Positions 1 to 8,409 of a stretch of 64,000 nucleotides of DNA are shown here, one piece after another; position 1 is the stretch's first letter; the number at the start of each line of letters is the position of its first letter. Origin of the DNA: Dorea longicatena. Lineage in GTDB: Bacteria; Bacillota; Clostridia; Lachnospirales; Lachnospiraceae. Under the pieces are notes generated by a model. It saw nothing but the letters and a program-made list of their open reading frames with translations. It ran no database searches and was not told where the DNA came from. The DNA lies in NCBI RefSeq assembly GCF_025150085.1, contig NZ_CP102280.1:1561001-1625000 (forward strand). The letters run 5' to 3'. The position numbers and the translations under genes are program-made.

Positions 1-204
1 ATTGGTAAACACATTGATCAGTGCCGTTGTCGAACCCACCGCTGCGAGCGCCTGACTTCCGCTGAAACGTCCCACTACCACGATATCCACCGCATTGAAC
101 ATCAGCTGTAAGATTCCTGACAGCATCAGTGGTATGGAAAATGAAATCAATTTGTTCATGATGGTTCCATTGCACATATCAATCTCATATTTATTTTTCT
201 TCAA
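1..204 (-). CDS. MATE family efflux transporter, N-terminal part (runs off the left edge)
   Basis: Only the first 68 codons are in the window. The translation has a short basic N-terminus, then a hydrophobic first membrane segment with the MATE-like stretch NAVDIVVVGRFSGSQALAAV, matching the first two helices of multidrug and toxin extrusion exporters. These are cation-coupled drug or metabolite exporters of the cytoplasmic membrane. The start I chose is TTG at 204-202, because AGGAG lies 9 nt upstream; the next in-frame ATG (177) has no good ribosome site. A promoter with TTCACA and TACAAT lies at 262-289. The substrate cannot be deduced from this fragment. Confidence 0.8.
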   Translation of the reverse strand, partial: MKKNKYEIDMCNGTIMNKLISFSIPLMLSGILQLMFNAVDIVVVGRFSGSQALAAVGSTTALINVFTN

Positions 205-261
205 AACAACTCTCTCCTTTTATAGTAATATCTTCAATCAAAGCATAAAGCCGTAATTTTT

Positions 262-289
262 ATTGTAGCATAGATTTATCGTTTGTGAA
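262..289 (-). promoter_or_regulatory. Probable sigma-A promoter of the MATE gene
   Basis: On the minus strand TTCACA (289-284) and TACAAT (267-262) are 16 nt apart, about 55 nt upstream of the TTG start. Assigned by sequence match only. Confidence 0.55.
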
Positions 290-332
290 CATTTAATTAT
301 TAATTCGTTTTATATGTGTAAAGACATTTTCC

Positions 333-361
333 TTGACAGAACATCAAAAACAACCTATAAT
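333..361 (+). promoter_or_regulatory. Orphan consensus sigma-A promoter on the plus strand
   Basis: TTGACA at 333-338 and TATAAT at 356-361 with exactly 17 nt between them: a perfect consensus promoter pointing right. No gene on the plus strand follows it; the next feature is the hairpin terminator at 419-484. The flanking genes are both on the other strand. Confidence 0.75.
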
Positions 362-366
362 CACTT

Positions 367-486
367 AGCTTATATGTTTTTATTTACATTCATTGTAAAC
401 ATCCATATCAGTAAATATAAAAAACGTATCTCTGCAATGTTTCCCCACTGTCTGAAAAGGAAGCATCTCAGAGATACGTTTTTTAT
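367..486 (+). ncRNA. Candidate small RNA (about 120 nt)
   Basis: From the expected start of the promoter at 333-361 the plus-strand transcript would hold a small hairpin (TTTACA/TGTAAA, about 390-406) and then a long stem ending in a U run at 484-486. It has no convincing open reading frame and no ribosome site. The terminator also serves the symporter gene on the other strand, so the hairpin alone proves nothing; the consensus promoter makes a plus-strand transcript likely. Function unknown. Confidence 0.45.
419..484. terminator. Bidirectional terminator between the symporter gene and the candidate small RNA
   Basis: The arm AAAACGTATCTCTG (421-434) pairs with CAGAGATACGTTTT (469-482). The apical part adds a TTCC/GGAA helix. 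Runs of A and T flank both sides, so it can terminate both strands. It lies just past the stop of the symporter gene (524). Confidence 0.8.
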
Positions 487-523
487 TTATTAGAACATCT
501 TTTAAAAATTAATATCTTCGTTC

Positions 524-1813
524 CTAATTCTCTTCCGCATAGAACACATTCTTATCCAGTGCCTTGTTCTGGTGTGCAACGATTGTTGTACATACAGCAT
601 CACCTGTGATATTAACGGCAGTTCTTGTCATATCCAGGATACGGTCGATACCCATGATCAGACCAATTGCCTCAACCGGAAGTCCGACAGAATTGAATAC
701 CATTGTCAGTGTTACCAGACCTACACTTGGCACACCGGCCGTACCGATGGATGCAAGTGTTGCAGTTCCGATCACAGTAATATAATCTGTCATACTTAAG
801 TGGATTCCGAATGCCTGTGCGGCAAATACAACGGCTACCCCCTGCATGATCGAAGTACCATCCATATTGATGGTCGCTCCAAGAGGAATGGTGAAAGATG
901 ATATCTTCTTAGATACACCCACCTTCTTGGACAGGGTATCGATTGACAGCGGAATCGTTGCATTTGATGTTGCTGTTGAGAATGCGAAGGCCATAACCGG
1001 GAAGAACTTCTTGATAAATTTCAGAGGATTCAGTCCGGTAAATATCTTCAGTAAGATCTGGTATACACCGAAACACTGGATTGCCAGTGCGATCAATACA
1101 CCGATCATATATTTTGCCAGCGGTACAAATGCACTGAATCCGATGTTTGCAAATGTGCGGCTGATCAGGCAGAAGACACCAATTGGGGCAAGTGCCATGA
1201 TCATCATCGTCATTTCCATCATGATATCATTAAACTGGCTGAAGAAGTTCGCAACTGTCTCTGCACGTTCTCCTAATTTTGCAAGGATCACACCGATGAT
1301 CAATGCAAATACGATGATCTGCAGCATCTCTCCGCTTGCAAGAGAATTAATCGGGTTATCCGGGATAATATTTAACAACGTGTCTGTCAATGAAGTAGCC
1401 TTCATAGTTTCTACAGATGCTGCATTAGTCTTGATCGTGCTCATGTCCAGTCCCACACCCGGATTGATCAGGTTTCCGACAGACAATGCTACGGTAACCG
1501 CAAGTGCTGTTGTTGCCAGATAAAAGATCAGTGTTCTTGCACCGACTGTACCAAGCTTCTTCGTATCCCCGATCGACATACTTCCGCACACAAGCGAACA
1601 GAATACCAGTGGTACAACCAACATCTTCATCAGTTTGATAAAGCCTTGTCCGACCACGTACAGTACACCTTCTACGATAATGTCGTCTTTGATATGTCCA
1701 CTTGGAACCGCATAACATAAAATAATTCCAAATATCGCTCCTGCAAGCAATGCAATAAAAATCTTCGTTGTAAGTCCTATTTTCTTCTTTTCCTTCTTCT
1801 GTGTCTCTCCCAT
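524..1813 (-). CDS. Dicarboxylate/amino acid:cation symporter (DAACS family)
   Basis: A 429-residue membrane protein of the GltP/DctA/GltT family, which takes up glutamate, aspartate or C4-dicarboxylates with sodium or protons. Visible hallmarks are repeated hydrophobic helices, the hairpin-loop region with ATSNATIPLSIDTL, the conserved GATINMDGTSIMQG in helix 7 (substrate and sodium binding) and a serine/glycine-rich loop SIGTAGVPSVG. The length is normal. I start at the ATG at 1813 (MGETQ), which has GGAGG 5 nt upstream, not seven codons earlier. The stop codon of the SDR gene before it overlaps this ribosome site and is 1 nt from the ATG, so the two are probably translationally coupled. 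A terminator follows at 419-484. The exact substrate is not decidable. Confidence 0.9.
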   Translation of the reverse strand: MGETQKKEKKKIGLTTKIFIALLAGAIFGIILCYAVPSGHIKDDIIVEGVLYVVGQGFIKLMKMLVVPLVFCSLVCGSMSIGDTKKLGTVGARTLIFYLATTALAVTVALSVGNLINPGVGLDMSTIKTNAASVETMKATSLTDTLLNIIPDNPINSLASGEMLQIIVFALIIGVILAKLGERAETVANFFSQFNDIMMEMTMMIMALAPIGVFCLISRTFANIGFSAFVPLAKYMIGVLIALAIQCFGVYQILLKIFTGLNPLKFIKKFFPVMAFAFSTATSNATIPLSIDTLSKKVGVSKKISSFTIPLGATINMDGTSIMQGVAVVFAAQAFGIHLSMTDYITVIGTATLASIGTAGVPSVGLVTLTMVFNSVGLPVEAIGLIMGIDRILDMTRTAVNITGDAVCTTIVAHQNKALDKNVFYAEEN

Positions 1814-1814
1814 A

Positions 1815-2663
1815 TTAGTCCTCCATTCTCTCATCCATATATTCTTTCAGTGAAGCTCTCCAGTCCGGCATCTCGTATACATTGATGATACGAAGGATAA
1901 AATTATCCAGAACCGCATATGCTGGTCTTGTAGAAGAAAGATCCGATTCGCTGGTCACTACCGGGCGCAGAGTGATCCTCTTTCCTGCAAGTTTCAAAAC
2001 TTCCTGCGCAAATTCATAACGATTACATACACCCTGACAGGTTGCATGGTACGTTCCGTATTCATTCGTTTTGATCAGATAAAGAATAATACGTGCCAGG
2101 TCTTTTGCACTGGTCGGAGAACCAAACTGATCTGATGCAATCAGAAGTTCATCCTTTGTATCTGCTGCATGAAGTACGCGGTTTACAAAATTATTGCCAT
2201 TTCCATACACCCAGTTACTGCGCAGGATGAAATGCTTGTGTGTAAATTCCTTTACATAATTCTCCCCTGCTCTCTTGGAACGTCCGTAAACGGTCTTCGG
2301 ATTTGTGTCATCGAACTCCGTATATGGGGTATGCCGGATTCCGTCAAATACATCATCCGTGGATATCTGTACCATCTTGGCCCCTGTCTTTCTTGCCACA
2401 ATACTTAAATTTCTTGCTCCCAGCGCATTCACACGGTATGCAAGCTCCGGTTCTTTTTCACAGAGATCTGTATCTGTGACTGCTGCACAGTTGATGATCA
2501 CATCCGGACGGTTGATCACTCCGAAATTCAGCACCTCATCGGTGTCCGTAATGTCTAATTCTTCCTTATCTGTGTTAAACACTTCCATTTCCAATGGATC
2601 CAACACTTCATTGATGGCCGATCCGATCTGTCCGGATGCACCAACAATCCATAATTTTAACAT
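1815..2663 (-). CDS. dTDP-4-dehydrorhamnose reductase-like SDR (RfbD/RmlD family)
   Basis: About 282 residues from the ATG at 2663, which has GAGGAGG upstream; longer in-frame starts have no ribosome site. The N-terminus has the Rossmann motif GASGQIGSAI. The catalytic Tyr-Lys pair is in VYGRSKRAGE, and STDDVFDG matches the RmlD substrate region. RmlD proteins reduce dTDP-4-keto-rhamnose to dTDP-rhamnose, but no other rhamnose genes are near and the family includes MAT2B-like and other sugar reductases. Its partner here is a dicarboxylate/amino acid symporter, with a 1-nt gap. Family assignment is firm, substrate is not. Confidence 0.85.
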   Translation of the reverse strand: MLKLWIVGASGQIGSAINEVLDPLEMEVFNTDKEELDITDTDEVLNFGVINRPDVIINCAAVTDTDLCEKEPELAYRVNALGARNLSIVARKTGAKMVQISTDDVFDGIRHTPYTEFDDTNPKTVYGRSKRAGENYVKEFTHKHFILRSNWVYGNGNNFVNRVLHAADTKDELLIASDQFGSPTSAKDLARIILYLIKTNEYGTYHATCQGVCNRYEFAQEVLKLAGKRITLRPVVTSESDLSSTRPAYAVLDNFILRIINVYEMPDWRASLKEYMDERMED

Positions 2664-2687
2664 ATCTGCTTCCTCCTCATCTGTCGG

Positions 2688-2705
2688 GACTGGCTGACGC
2701 CAGTC
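2688..2705 (-). promoter_or_regulatory. Hairpin in the leader of the RfbD-like gene
   Basis: A 7-bp inverted repeat (GACTGGC/GCCAGTC, 4-nt loop) lies about 25 nt upstream of the ribosome site and downstream of the promoter at 2731-2759. It has no U run, so it is not a terminator. It may stabilise the mRNA; function is unknown. Confidence 0.4.
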
Positions 2706-2730
2706 TCTCTGCTTTCCTTTTAATATAGCT

Positions 2731-2759
2731 AGTATACACAAAAAAACCGTCAGTTTCAA
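2731..2759 (-). promoter_or_regulatory. Sigma-A promoter of the SDR-symporter operon
   Basis: TTGAAA (2759-2754), 17-nt spacer, TATACT (2736-2731) on the minus strand. The -35 box and spacer overlap the loop, 3' arm and U run of the terminator of the gene before it (2740-2774). Confidence 0.65.
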
Positions 2760-2774
2760 TTCTTAACCAACGGT
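2740..2774 (-). terminator. Rho-independent terminator of the small membrane protein gene
   Basis: ACCGTTGGTT pairs with AAACTGACGGT (with a wobble pair), followed by seven T on the minus strand. It lies 15 nt past the stop of the 99-aa gene. Confidence 0.75.
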
Positions 2775-2789
2775 CTCAAATCTACTCCT

Positions 2790-3089
2790 CTATGGTATTT
2801 TTTTCCACACATCGGTAATGTCAGCGTTTTTACTGACCTCCTGCACCACTTTTGTGCTGCTTATATGTAGAATATCTTTCCCTTCATTCTGCATAAATAC
2901 AAACACCGCAAACAGAATCATACAAATAAATGTACGGATTCCCAGGCTTCCCTGTTCTGCCTCTTCCTCACCATACAGTTCACTATAAGATGCCCTGTAT
3001 CTGGGATGTATTGCCGGTATTCCGGATTCCTGATAGCTGTAACGTGTCTGTTCCAGAAGTTCTCTTCTTCGCTTTTCCGCTTCATTCAC
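2790..3089 (-). CDS. Small single-pass membrane protein of unknown function (99 aa)
   Basis: I do not recognise a family. The N-terminal half is charged (MNEAEKRRRELLEQ) with several Tyr and Arg. One hydrophobic segment follows (about residues 50-66, IRTFICMILFAVFVFMQ), then a polar C-terminus of some 33 residues. This suggests a single-span protein with a short extracytoplasmic tail. The start is GTG at 3089 with GAGGTGA a few bases upstream. It sits between the his operon and the SDR-symporter operon and has its own terminator at 2740-2774. It could be transcribed from the his operon, as I see no strong promoter in the 99-bp gap. Confidence 0.65.
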   Translation of the reverse strand: MNEAEKRRRELLEQTRYSYQESGIPAIHPRYRASYSELYGEEEAEQGSLGIRTFICMILFAVFVFMQNEGKDILHISSTKVVQEVSKNADITDVWKKIP

Positions 3090-3188
3090 ATGCGCTCACC
3101 TCTGAAACAATATATGAGATATCTGTTTCACTCATGTGCAAAACTTACTGCATACAGGCTCTTTTTCATGTTTTCTAAGAGTTTCTGC

Positions 3189-4472
3189 TTAACGATCTGC
3201 CAGTTCTTTTACGATGTCTTCCCATGTTAGACCTTTTTCTACCATCAGAACCATTGCATGATACAGGAAATCCGCGATCTCATATTTGACTTCTTCCGGA
3301 TTCGGATTCTTTGCTGCGATCACAACTTCCGTTGCTTCTTCTCCAATTTTTTTCAGAATCTTATCAATTCCCTTATCAAACAGATAATTCGTGTAAGACC
3401 CCTCCTTTGGATTCTCTTTACGGTCTGCGATCGTGTCATATACTGATTCAAAGATCCGAAGCGGATTCGTCTCATCATAGTCAATTCCTACAAGCGGTTG
3501 GAAGAAGCAGGTCGGATTACCGGTATGGCATGCTGCTCCGATCTGATCTACTTTTGCAAGCAATGTATCCAGATCACAGTCAATCGTCAGGGATTTTACA
3601 TACTGGAAATGACCGCTCGTCTCCCCCTTTACCCAGAGTTTCTGCCGGCTTCTGCTAAAATACGTCATCTTTCCTGTCTTGATCGTCTCATAGAAAGATT
3701 CCTCATTCATATATGCCAGCATCAGGATCTCCTGTGTCTTATAATGCTGGACGATGACAGGGATCAGGCCCTGATCATTGGTCTTAAACTGTGAGAACTC
3801 CATCATACTCTCAAAAGATGTCATCTTAATTCCTTCTTCCGTACACTTATCTTTGAATGCCACGCAATCAATATCTGTACGGCTTACATATCTTCCCGAA
3901 AGCCCCCGGACACCCGGGCATTTCAAAATTTTAAATAACTCTGACTCTTCTTCCGTATCCGTAATGATCACACACGGTACATCTGTTACATTCATAATGG
4001 AATTCAGATCCAGTCTGTGCATAAAGACAATTTCACTGCTGTAATCCTGGATCAGATGCTGATGTTTGAACAATGCATCAAAATCATTTAATGATACCGC
4101 AAGCTTCTCTTTTCCGAATCTTTTTGCCGCATCCTCAATCAGTTTGACACTATCCGGCTTAGAGAAATTCAGCATTGCCCGTTTTGCACCTGTATACAGA
4201 ATCTTCTTAATATCTTCCTGGCGTCTGATATTGCCGCCTGCGATCATCGGGATCCTGATCACACGATTGATCCGTTTCATCAATGTGATCGTTTCATCAT
4301 GTTCTTCATCCGAATCTGAGAGATCCAGCACGATCAGTTCATCTGCACCGTGATCACTGTAATATTTTGCAAGTTCAATTACGTCTTTGGATACAACAGT
4401 CGGATCATCAATCCATCTGACCGCTTTCCCGTCTTTTATGAAAATGCAAGGTATTAATCTTTTATAACTCAT
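3189..4472 (-). CDS. hisIE: HisIE bifunctional phosphoribosyl-AMP cyclohydrolase / phosphoribosyl-ATP pyrophosphatase with N-terminal HisF-like domain
   Basis: 427 residues, twice the usual HisIE length. Residues 1 to about 225 look like a HisF/HisA barrel ([25 protein letters not shown]). Residues about 228-330 are HisI, with the zinc cysteines in DCDLD (Cys299) and ACHTGNPTC (Cys315, Cys322). Residues about 345-427 are HisE, with [13 protein letters not shown] and EIADFLYH. HisE removes pyrophosphate from PR-ATP and HisI opens the ring of PR-AMP: steps 2 and 3 of histidine synthesis. The barrel lacks the HisF catalytic pair by hand alignment: Asp11 is Phe11 and Asp130 aligns with Asn129, so it is probably not an active synthase. 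GGAG lies 10 nt before the ATG. Last gene of the his operon, 16 nt after hisB. Confidence 0.95.
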   Translation of the reverse strand: MSYKRLIPCIFIKDGKAVRWIDDPTVVSKDVIELAKYYSDHGADELIVLDLSDSDEEHDETITLMKRINRVIRIPMIAGGNIRRQEDIKKILYTGAKRAMLNFSKPDSVKLIEDAAKRFGKEKLAVSLNDFDALFKHQHLIQDYSSEIVFMHRLDLNSIMNVTDVPCVIITDTEEESELFKILKCPGVRGLSGRYVSRTDIDCVAFKDKCTEEGIKMTSFESMMEFSQFKTNDQGLIPVIVQHYKTQEILMLAYMNEESFYETIKTGKMTYFSRSRQKLWVKGETSGHFQYVKSLTIDCDLDTLLAKVDQIGAACHTGNPTCFFQPLVGIDYDETNPLRIFESVYDTIADRKENPKEGSYTNYLFDKGIDKILKKIGEEATEVVIAAKNPNPEEVKYEIADFLYHAMVLMVEKGLTWEDIVKELADR

Positions 4473-4488
4473 GTCTGTCCGTCTCCTT

Positions 4489-5076
4489 TTAGAGGCTTCC
4501 CTTTGTGGTCCATGCCTCTTTTATCCTTGGCTCTTCCATTGTCGCCATATCAAGTGCTTTTCCGAACGCTTTAAACAGCGCCTCCGCCTTGTGATGATCG
4601 TTGATACCATCCAGAATCTTCAGGTGGATATTCATCATTGCGCTGTAAGAAACTGCGTAAAAGAATTCCCTTACCATCTCAGTATCCATCTCACCCATCT
4701 TATCTGACACAAACTCTGCATTATAATTCAGATATGGTCTTCCGGAGAGATCCACCGCACAAAGTGCGAGTGTCTCATCCATTGGAAGCATAAAGTGGCC
4801 ATAACGTTTGATTCCGGCTTTATCTCCTATTGCTTCCAGAATAGCCTGTCCAAGTACGATTCCCGTATCTTCGATGGTATGATGACTGTCCACTTCCAGA
4901 TCCCCTTTCGCATGTACCGTCAGATCGAACAATCCGTGTCTTGCAAATCCATTCAACATATGATCAAAAAAACCGATTCCTGTATCAATCTCCGTCTTTC
5001 CGGTTCCATCCAGGTTCAGAGTTACCGTAATATCCGTCTCCTTTGTCGTTCTTGTCCTGGTGACTGTTCTGTTCAT
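4489..5076 (-). CDS. hisB: Imidazoleglycerol-phosphate dehydratase HisB
   Basis: 195 residues, the normal size of the monofunctional enzyme (no phosphatase domain). The metal-binding motifs are clear: [17 protein letters not shown], and [17 protein letters not shown] near the C-terminus. It dehydrates imidazole glycerol phosphate to imidazole acetol phosphate, step 6 of histidine synthesis, and works as a manganese-dependent 24-mer in known family members. GGAGG precedes the ATG. It lies 32 nt after hisD and 16 nt before hisIE in one operon. Confidence 0.97.
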   Translation of the reverse strand: MNRTVTRTRTTKETDITVTLNLDGTGKTEIDTGIGFFDHMLNGFARHGLFDLTVHAKGDLEVDSHHTIEDTGIVLGQAILEAIGDKAGIKRYGHFMLPMDETLALCAVDLSGRPYLNYNAEFVSDKMGEMDTEMVREFFYAVSYSAMMNIHLKILDGINDHHKAEALFKAFGKALDMATMEEPRIKEAWTTKGSL

Positions 5077-5108
5077 AGCTCCTCGCCTCCTTATTTTTCT
5101 GCTGTCTT

Positions 5109-6422
5109 CTACTCTTCGCCCTCAAAACGGACCTTGATAGAATTGGCATGTGCCGTCAGCTGCTCTGCCTCGGCAAATGCTTCAATATCTTTATGTATAT
5201 CGCGTAATGCTTCTTCCGAATATCCGATGATACTTGATTTTTTAATGAAATCATCCACAGAAAGCGGTGAGAAAAATTTTGCTGTACCATTGGTTGGAAG
5301 AACATGGTTCGGTCCTGCAAAATAATCTCCCAGTGGTTCACTTGCGTATTCCCCGATAAAGATGGCACCGGCATTTCTTATCTTTGTCATCACATCATAT
5401 GGATTCTTTGTCTGGATCTCCAGATGTTCGGATGCAATCTCATTTGCAATATCAATCACATCATTCATCGTATCTGCGACCAGGATATAACCGTAGTTGT
5501 CCAGTGATTTCCGGATGATCTCACTTCTGGAAAGTTCTTTTAAGAAGCCATCTACTTCATCCGATACCTTCCGGGCAAGTTCTTCAGATGTTGTGACCAG
5601 GATTGCAGATGCAAGTTCATCATGCTCTGCCTGTGAAAGAAGATCTGCTGCCACAAATCTTGGATTTGCCGTCTCATCTGCAATAACAAGAATCTCGCTT
5701 GGTCCGGCAATTGCATCAATGCTTACATAGCCATAAACTGCTTTTTTCGCCAGAGCAACATATATATTTCCAGGTCCTACGATCTTATCGACTTTTGGAA
5801 TACTCTCTGTCCCGTATGCCAGAGCAGCAATCGCCTGTGCCCCGCCGACTTTATAGATGACATCCGCACCGGCTTCATGTGCTGCAACCAGTGTGTTTGG
5901 TGTCACTTTTCCATCTTTTCCGGGCGGTGTGACCATCACGATCTCGTCAACTCCGGCTACCTTTGCAGGTACAATGTTCATCAATACAGAAGATGGATAT
6001 ACCGCTTTCCCGCCCGGCACATATACACCAACTCTGTGAAGTGGTGTGACCTTCTGTCCCAGGATTGTTCCGTCCGGTTTGCTGTCGAACCAGCTGTACT
6101 GTCTCTGTTTTTCATGATACGTACGGATGTTCAGAAGAGCTTTGCGGATGATCTCCACCAGTTTTGGATCTACTTCTTTATATGCCTCTTCGATCTCCTC
6201 TTCTGTAACCTTAATATTGTCTGCAGTGATATCTGCATGATCAAATTTCTTCGTATATGCAAATACTGCCTGATCCTTTTCTTCTTTTACATGAGCGAGG
6301 ATTTCCTGAACTCCCTGTTCATACTGACCGTAATTATTCGGGCTTCTCTTCAGAAGATCCTCCAGTAAGTTCTCTTTTGCATCTTTTGTCAAACGCTGTA
6401 TTCTCATAGCCTTAACCGCCAT
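5109..6422 (-). CDS. hisD: Histidinol dehydrogenase HisD
   Basis: 437 residues; catalyses the last two steps of histidine synthesis, oxidising L-histidinol to histidine with two NAD+ and a zinc ion. Family marks include YVPGGKAVYPSSVLMN, GPGNIYVALAKK, DAIAGPSEILVIAD, and zinc-region residues in QAEHDE, SEHLEI and YFAGPNHVLPT. The start is uncertain: the ATG at 6422 has AGAGG almost touching it, and an ATG five codons later (MRIQRL, 6407) has only a weak AAGG. Either gives a full-length enzyme. It is 34 nt after hisG and 32 nt before hisB. Confidence 0.97.
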   Translation of the reverse strand: MAVKAMRIQRLTKDAKENLLEDLLKRSPNNYGQYEQGVQEILAHVKEEKDQAVFAYTKKFDHADITADNIKVTEEEIEEAYKEVDPKLVEIIRKALLNIRTYHEKQRQYSWFDSKPDGTILGQKVTPLHRVGVYVPGGKAVYPSSVLMNIVPAKVAGVDEIVMVTPPGKDGKVTPNTLVAAHEAGADVIYKVGGAQAIAALAYGTESIPKVDKIVGPGNIYVALAKKAVYGYVSIDAIAGPSEILVIADETANPRFVAADLLSQAEHDELASAILVTTSEELARKVSDEVDGFLKELSRSEIIRKSLDNYGYILVADTMNDVIDIANEIASEHLEIQTKNPYDVMTKIRNAGAIFIGEYASEPLGDYFAGPNHVLPTNGTAKFFSPLSVDDFIKKSSIIGYSEEALRDIHKDIEAFAEAEQLTAHANSIKVRFEGEE

Positions 6423-6456
6423 CCTCTCATTTTATTTTCTCTCTGTCTGTACAGTA

Positions 6457-7092
6457 TTATACCTGCTCCCGCAGTCTTGTCAGCAGGTCTTTGATCCTTG
6501 CGCTTTCCATACGCATACTGACCGGATTCACGATCATCCTAGCAGACAACGGACATACTTCCTCCAACACTTCCAGACCATTTTCACGGAGGGTTGACCC
6601 TGTCTCTACAATATCCACGATCACTTCGGACAGTCCGACGATCGGTGCAAGTTCAATGGAACCATTTAACTTAATGATCTCTACAGTCTGATGCTTCGTG
6701 TTATAGAAATAATCTTTTGCAATATTCGGATATTTTGTTGCTACCCGGATCAGTTCATGATGCTGCAGAAGTGGTGCGGCATCTTTGTATCCGCATACAC
6801 ACATCTTACATTTCCCATATCCAAGATCCAGTACTTCATGTACCTTACGTCCTTCTTCCAGGATTGTATCTTTTCCAACGACTCCGATATCCGCTGCGCC
6901 ATATTCTACATATGTCGGAACATCCGGTCCTTTTGCAAGAAAGAAACGGAGTTTCAATTCTTCATTGGTGAAAATCAGCTTCCTGGAATCTTTATCTTTC
7001 ATCTCTTCACAGGTAATCCCGATTTTCTCAAATAATTCTAATGTCTGTTTTGCCAGACGTCCTTTTCCCAGGGCAAATGTCAGGTATCTCAT
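6457..7092 (-). CDS. hisG: ATP phosphoribosyltransferase, short form catalytic subunit HisG
   Basis: 211 residues, the short form (HisGS) that lacks the C-terminal histidine-binding domain and needs HisZ. It joins ATP to PRPP, the first and controlled step of histidine synthesis. Visible marks are LTFALGKGRLAKQTLELFEK at the N-terminus, YGAADIGVVGKDTILEE and the PRPP loop region IVDIVETGSTLRENGL. The ribosome site AGGAG sits inside the last codons of hisZ, 5 nt upstream, so the two subunits are probably translated in a coupled way. Confidence 0.97.
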   Translation of the reverse strand: MRYLTFALGKGRLAKQTLELFEKIGITCEEMKDKDSRKLIFTNEELKLRFFLAKGPDVPTYVEYGAADIGVVGKDTILEEGRKVHEVLDLGYGKCKMCVCGYKDAAPLLQHHELIRVATKYPNIAKDYFYNTKHQTVEIIKLNGSIELAPIVGLSEVIVDIVETGSTLRENGLEVLEEVCPLSARMIVNPVSMRMESARIKDLLTRLREQV

Positions 7093-7097
7093 AATGT

Positions 7098-8351
7098 CTA
7101 ACTCCTATCTGTACTATTCACGATCTTCTGCTCTCCGGTAACGAGATTGACCATCGTTACTTCTCCGGTCTCCTCGATATATACCAGACTTCCGGCATAA
7201 TAATCATTTCCGTAACGGATATAATCTTCCAATCCACTGTTTTCATCCTTCTTCAGAAGTTCTGCATTCTTGGCTTTTCTACGGAAATCCTTCGCAAGGC
7301 GGATTGCTTCAAGCTGTCTTCCTTCCGCATATATGATGATCGTATTCTTTCTTGGATATACGATGCGGATCTTCTGACGGGTCAGTGCACTCACCAGTTC
7401 ATCAATTACAATCGCAAAACCGATAGATGGTGATTTCTTACCGAACTTTTCGATCAGATGGTCATAACGTCCACCCTTTACAACTGCATCCCCGGTTCCG
7501 TAAGTATAACCACGGAACACGATTCCTGTATAGTATCCATAGGTTCCTGTCATACTCAGGTCAAAAGTGACAAATTTTTCCACTCCGTAATAGCGCAGGA
7601 TGTGGTATATCTTCTCCAGGCGTCTGATTGCCATCACACCTTTGGAGTTCGGCGCAAGGTTTTCCGCTTTTTCCAGGATATCAATTCCTCCGATCAGTTC
7701 ATTCAATGCTGAAAATGCTTCTTTGGAGCTTCTCTTTGCCTGAATACTGTCCAGAAATTCTTCTACACCGAAGTAATTGCGGTTACCGATCAGTTCTCTT
7801 ACCCTTTCTTCCGCCTCTTCATCCAGACTTGCATCTTCGATCAGGCTCTGGAAGAAATCAACATTGCCGACGCAGAGCTGGAATTCTTTCAGGCCGATTG
7901 TCAGCATTGATTCGATCACCAGAGCAAGCATCTCTGCATCTGCTTCTACTGAATCATCTCCGACAAATTCCGCACCCATCTGCGTTGTCTCTCTTAAACG
8001 TCCCTGATAGCTGGAATGGTTCACGAATGTATTCCCTGTATAGCACAGACGGATCGGAAGATTCTCATCTTTAAACAACGTTGCCGATGCTCTTGCGATC
8101 GACGGTGTGATATCCGGTCTTAATACCAGTGTGTTTCCGTCTTTATCAAAGAATTTATAAAGATCATTGGCCGGTGTCGTTCCGATCTCTTCACGGAACA
8201 CATCAAAATATTCGATCGTCGGAGTCTGGATATCATGATATCCATATAAATGAAATACTTTTTTCAATCTGCTTTCCAACGCAAGTTTCTTACCACATTC
8301 TACGTTATATATATCCCGTACTCCCTCCGGAGTGTGTAATTTCTTCTTCAT
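7098..8351 (-). CDS. hisZ: ATP phosphoribosyltransferase regulatory subunit HisZ
   Basis: 417 residues, a histidyl-tRNA synthetase-like protein without tRNA synthetase function. It forms the hetero-octameric ATP phosphoribosyltransferase with short HisG and carries histidine feedback. Seen: HTPEGVRDIY at the N-terminus, motif 2-like RPDITPSIARASA and RLCYTGNTF, GYYTGIVFRGYT and KGGRYDHLIEKFGK. It lacks the C-terminal anticodon-binding domain of a true HisS in usual form. GGAGG lies 4 nt before the ATG. First gene of the operon hisZ-hisG-hisD-hisB-hisIE; hisC, hisH, hisA, hisF and a histidinol phosphatase are not in this window. Confidence 0.95.
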   Translation of the reverse strand: MKKKLHTPEGVRDIYNVECGKKLALESRLKKVFHLYGYHDIQTPTIEYFDVFREEIGTTPANDLYKFFDKDGNTLVLRPDITPSIARASATLFKDENLPIRLCYTGNTFVNHSSYQGRLRETTQMGAEFVGDDSVEADAEMLALVIESMLTIGLKEFQLCVGNVDFFQSLIEDASLDEEAEERVRELIGNRNYFGVEEFLDSIQAKRSSKEAFSALNELIGGIDILEKAENLAPNSKGVMAIRRLEKIYHILRYYGVEKFVTFDLSMTGTYGYYTGIVFRGYTYGTGDAVVKGGRYDHLIEKFGKKSPSIGFAIVIDELVSALTRQKIRIVYPRKNTIIIYAEGRQLEAIRLAKDFRRKAKNAELLKKDENSGLEDYIRYGNDYYAGSLVYIEETGEVTMVNLVTGEQKIVNSTDRS

Positions 8352-8409
8352 ATGTCCTCCAAGTAGTAATGTTCTTTTTGGTACTTTAGTGTGCTACCAT
8401 GTTAAAAAA

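Noticed and set aside
846-1523. 225-codon open frame on the plus strand opposite the symporter gene
   Set aside because: It is the shadow of a clearly homologous membrane transporter on the minus strand and has no ribosome site or recognisable protein. Similar long plus-strand frames (for example 26640-27398, 39233-40033 and 58365-59159) are shadows too.
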